Under the pieces are notes generated by a model. The model was given only the letters and a program-made list of their open reading frames with translations. It was not told the DNA's origin and did no database searches. Positions 3,931 to 6,734 of a DNA stretch of 6,734 nucleotides are shown here, piece by piece; position 1 is the stretch's first letter, and the number at the start of each line of letters is the position of its first letter. The stretch comes from Gemmatimonadales bacterium UBA2960. Its GTDB lineage: Bacteria; Gemmatimonadota; Gemmatimonadetes; Longimicrobiales; Gaopeijiaceae. The stretch is from NCBI GenBank assembly GCA_002348465.1, contig DEBI01000042.1:1-6734 (forward strand), given 5' to 3'. A program made the position numbers and the translations under genes.

Positions 3931-6468
3931 GTGAGCCTCCTTTCCCGGTCGAGTGTCCGGTACCTGCTAAAGCACCGACTCCAGCTGATCCTATCTGTGC
4001 TCGGAGTCTCTCTGGGCGTTGCAGTTGTTTTGTCTATTGACCTCGCGATCCAGAGTGCCCAAGCAGGGTTTCGTGTTTCTGCAGAGTCGGTTTCTGGCAG
4101 AGCTTCACATGTGATTGTCAGCGATGGAGGCTATGTCGACGAGTCACTAGTGGCCTCTTTGCGTATCGACTACGACCTAGCTGCCGTAGCGCCAGTAGTG
4201 GAGGGGTTCGCTTCATCTCCTTCCATACCCGGTCGAGCTATCAGAATACTAGGAGTCGATCCGTTTTTAGAGGGTCCTTTTCGACCGTACGTAGCTGGTG
4301 GAGCATCTGGTCTAGATGTCTCACGGATACTGACCACAAGGACGGGTGTCATTCTCGGAGAACGCCTAGCAGGTACAGCGGGCGTCGAAGAGGGGGATAC
4401 ACTTTCCGTTCTGGTTGAGGGAGAATCGTGGGATCTTCCAGTAGTTGATCTCATCAAACCAACTGACGAATTGACCCGGTCGGGTCTCTCAGATGTGCTT
4501 TTGATGGACATCTCTGGGGCCCAAGAGATTCTCCGGGTGTCCGGGAAGCTGAGTCGTATCGACCTTCGTATAGAAGACGGAGTGAACTCTTTAGCAGAGG
4601 TCCGCGAGGCACTCCCCGCTTCGGTGTCGCTTCAGAGGGCTGGGACTCGCACCGATACGATGAGCGGAATGATAGCTGCTTTTGACGTGAATCTCACGGC
4701 GCTAAGTCTTCTGGCGCTCGTATATGGGATGTTCCTGATCTATAACTCAGTGACATTTTCGGTCGTGCAGCGGAGAGGGATTTTGGGTCGGCTTCGAGCA
4801 CTGGGAGTTACGCGTCACGAAATCCTCAGGATGATTTTGGTGGAGGCCTTGTGGATTGGGTCGGCTGGTGTGGCGATTGGGCTGACTCTTGGCTTCTTCC
4901 TCGCACAGGGTTTGGTAGGCATGGTGACGGCAACGATCAACGATCTCTACTTCTCGGTTGCGGTAGAAAGAGTAGAAGTAGAGCCGCTCATTGTGATTAA
5001 GTCGGTCTTGTTGGGTTTAGGGGCGACTTTACTTGCGGCTCTTCCTCCGGCGTTAGAGGCGTCTGGGGCGAATCCAAGGATGGCTGCGCTTCGCTCTGAG
5101 GTTGAGGCAAGAGCTCGCGTGCTCGTCCCGGCTGCGGCTGGAATAGGTGCTGTGCTTTGCGTCATTGGAGCGGCTGTCCTATTGATCCCGACTCGCAGCC
5201 TTTCGGTGAGCTTCACTGCTTTGTTTCTTGTAATTACCGGACTGGCTCTGCTAACTCCTGCTGGTACGCTTATGATCACTCGAGCTGTTGGGCCGGTGGT
5301 CAGGATGTTAGGGGGCACACTCGGGGTGATGGCGGTTCGGGGAGTAGGAAATAGCCTTAGCCGCACAGCCCCAGCCGTTGCGGCACTGGTCGTTGCAGTC
5401 TCTGTGACCGTCGGGCTCGGGGTAATGATTCAGAGCTTCAGGGGTACCCTTAGCCAGTGGCTAGACGGAACACTTCAAGCGGACATTTATGTGTCGCTGC
5501 CGGGTCCTTCGGCATCCCGAGCGACTGGAACGTTATGGCCGGATTTGGTAGACGACTTCGTATCACACCCCGAAGTAGCAGGACATAGCACATATCGCGG
5601 GTTCGACCTCATAAGAGGGGACGACGCGTTTCGGCTAATCGCACTCGAACTCGATCCGAGGGGAGAGAGCTCCTTTGATTTCATTGAGGGACGAGCTGCG
5701 GATGTTATGGCCGGATTCAGGACCGGATCTGGTGTGATTGTCTCCGAACCATATGCGTATCGCCGAGGTGTTGGGGTTGGTGACATGGTTGAACTAACCG
5801 CAACATCGGGTGTGGTTGAGGTACCTGTGCTCGGTGTCTTCTATGATTACGGGTCGGAGCAGGGTGCGGTCATGATGGGGCGCGCACTTTACGACCGATA
5901 CTTTGATGATCCAGGGATCACTTCACTTGGACTCTTTCTTCTGGACGGCGCGGACTCTGACGCGGTTGTCGAGGATCTGCTCGCTGGTGTGGATGATGGT
6001 CGTGCGGTAGTTGCCCGGACAAATGACAATCTTCGCTCTGCATCACTCGAGGTCTTCGACCGAACCTTCCGTGTGACAGCAGTCCTTCGTCTTCTGGCGT
6101 TCATCGTTGCGTTCGTAGGTGTGCTTAGCGCACTTGCTGCTCTTCAACTGGAGCGGGCGCGTGAACTCGGTCTTCTGCGTTCCATGGGTCTCACACCTGG
6201 GCAACTAGGCCGTCTAGTGGTGACACAGACAACGATGATAGGGCTGGCTGCTGGAGTCCTTGCTGTGCCTATGGGTCTGATTCTTTCCGTAGTCATGATC
6301 TACGTGGTGAACAAGAGGTCGTTTGGTTGGACGTTGAACATGGAAATAGGTCCTGAGGTGCTGGGTCAAGCCGTGGCGCTCGCTGTCATCGGAGCATTAT
6401 TAGCGGGACTCTACCCCGCTTGGCGCATGTCGAAGACATCGCCTGCACTCGCGTTAAGAGGGGAGTGA
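3931..6468 (+). CDS. FtsX-family ABC permease, about ten membrane segments (AttFG/YbbP-like)
   Basis: An 845-residue inner-membrane permease built as two FtsX-type halves. Likely membrane segments lie near residues 17-38, 255-277, 301-325, 352-372, 400-420, 426-450, 478-500, 716-738, 765-792 and 809-831. Two large soluble loops, about 40-250 and 502-712, should lie in the periplasm (MacB-PCD-like). The repeated coupling motif appears as RRGILGRLRALGVTRHEILRM (281-301) and in the second half as ERARELGLLRSMGLTPGQLGRL (741-762). Each half ends with a short basic stretch after its last helix; the second ends ALALRGE. A ten-segment single chain matches YbbP or a fused AttF-AttG rather than four-segment LolC/LolE or MacB. 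The start is GTG at 3931 with GAGG at 3921-3924, one base after the ATPase stop. The stop overlaps the next gene. No frameshift is seen. Confidence 0.92.
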   Translation: MSLLSRSSVRYLLKHRLQLILSVLGVSLGVAVVLSIDLAIQSAQAGFRVSAESVSGRASHVIVSDGGYVDESLVASLRIDYDLAAVAPVVEGFASSPSIPGRAIRILGVDPFLEGPFRPYVAGGASGLDVSRILTTRTGVILGERLAGTAGVEEGDTLSVLVEGESWDLPVVDLIKPTDELTRSGLSDVLLMDISGAQEILRVSGKLSRIDLRIEDGVNSLAEVREALPASVSLQRAGTRTDTMSGMIAAFDVNLTALSLLALVYGMFLIYNSVTFSVVQRRGILGRLRALGVTRHEILRMILVEALWIGSAGVAIGLTLGFFLAQGLVGMVTATINDLYFSVAVERVEVEPLIVIKSVLLGLGATLLAALPPALEASGANPRMAALRSEVEARARVLVPAAAGIGAVLCVIGAAVLLIPTRSLSVSFTALFLVITGLALLTPAGTLMITRAVGPVVRMLGGTLGVMAVRGVGNSLSRTAPAVAALVVAVSVTVGLGVMIQSFRGTLSQWLDGTLQADIYVSLPGPSASRATGTLWPDLVDDFVSHPEVAGHSTYRGFDLIRGDDAFRLIALELDPRGESSFDFIEGRAADVMAGFRTGSGVIVSEPYAYRRGVGVGDMVELTATSGVVEVPVLGVFYDYGSEQGAVMMGRALYDRYFDDPGITSLGLFLLDGADSDAVVEDLLAGVDDGRAVVARTNDNLRSASLEVFDRTFRVTAVLRLLAFIVAFVGVLSALAALQLERARELGLLRSMGLTPGQLGRLVVTQTTMIGLAAGVLAVPMGLILSVVMIYVVNKRSFGWTLNMEIGPEVLGQAVALAVIGALLAGLYPAWRMSKTSPALALRGE

Positions 6469-6734
6469 TGGATCTAGAAACGTTGCTGCGTGTCCTCCGA
6501 CCATTGGTGCTCATCTCAGTTTCAGCCGGATGTGGAAATCCGCCCTCTAACAGTGCGGTAGTTGACGATGAGCCCTTCCTGTCTTTGGTCGAGACCTTGG
6601 GGGGAGCGGACACGGTCGGGTATGCTCGTGCAATGGAAACTCGGGACTTCCACTTTCCGGGAGACCATGGTCCACATGAGGATTTTCGGACGGAGTGGTG
6701 GTATGTGACTGGTAATCTCGATGCAGAAGATGGC
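6468..6734 (+). CDS. AttH/CrtC-like (lipocalin-fold) lipoprotein, N-terminal part only
   Basis: The first 89 residues are present; the gene runs off the window. Residues 1-22 form a lipoprotein signal peptide: arginines at 8 and 11, hydrophobic 12-20, and lipobox SAGC with the modified Cys22. Residue 23 is Gly, not Asp, which by the E. coli sorting rule would favour the outer membrane. Residues 63-84 carry the hallmark FPGDHGPH...FRTEWWYVTGNL of the AttH/CrtC (carotenoid 1,2-hydratase-like, lipocalin-like) family, normally about 330-370 residues. The ATG overlaps the permease stop by one base (TGATG), with AGAGGGGA at 6457-6464; an in-frame GTG at 6465 is possible but too near that site. Coupling to an ABC-FtsX pair matches the AttEFGH layout. 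It probably binds a lipophilic molecule delivered by the transporter. An enzyme role like CrtC is less likely, since no carotenoid genes are in view. Confidence 0.88.
   Translation, partial: MDLETLLRVLRPLVLISVSAGCGNPPSNSAVVDDEPFLSLVETLGGADTVGYARAMETRDFHFPGDHGPHEDFRTEWWYVTGNLDAEDG

Noticed and set aside
4947..5366. 139-codon open frame antisense to the permease gene
   Set aside because: Low-complexity Ala/Thr/Pro/Ser/Arg composition mirrors the codons of the membrane helices on the other strand.
1..6734. CRISPR arrays, insertion sequences, tRNA or rRNA genes
   Set aside because: No regularly spaced repeats, transposase motifs, terminal inverted repeats, or tRNA cloverleaf with a GTTCGA-type arm were found on reading both strands.

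Overview
The window is ordinary-looking bacterial chromosome of about half G+C by eye, with dense genes, short spacers and TAG/TGA stops. A lipoprotein signal peptide next to a LolD/FtsX-type ABC transporter suggests a Gram-negative, double-membrane organism. The lineage cannot be fixed from sequence alone. A little-studied environmental phylum such as Gemmatimonadota would fit, but that is a guess.

Layout. At the left edge (1-140) is an AT-rich island. It holds a perfect TATAAT box on the minus strand, an inverted repeat just downstream of it, and possibly the first 13 codons of a gene running off the window. Next comes a minus-strand gene (141-479) for an alkyltransferase-like DNA repair protein, in which tryptophan replaces the acceptor cysteine. 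It is divergent from tyrS (611-1891, tyrosyl-tRNA synthetase), with 131 bases between them. A 153-base spacer leads to purE (2045-2533, class I N5-CAIR mutase).

Between purE and greA (2534-2731) is the most interesting non-coding stretch. It has a possible -10 box, a strong Shine-Dalgarno site, an 18-codon GTG-started mini-ORF whose stop lies two bases before a strong intrinsic terminator, and then 59 bases to greA. This could simply be the purE terminator, or it could be an attenuator-like leader for greA.

From greA onward the genes are packed like an operon: greA (transcript cleavage factor), 25 bases, a LolD/MacB-class ABC ATPase, 1 base, an 845-residue FtsX-family permease with about ten membrane segments, and then, overlapping by 1 base, the N-terminus of a lipoprotein with the AttH/CrtC lipocalin-like signature, cut by the window end. 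The last three match the AttEFGH-type arrangement (ATPase, FtsX permease, lipocalin-like acceptor). They plausibly move a lipophilic molecule from the inner membrane to a periplasmic carrier. The substrate of this family is not established to my knowledge, so this is the best candidate for an under-described system here.
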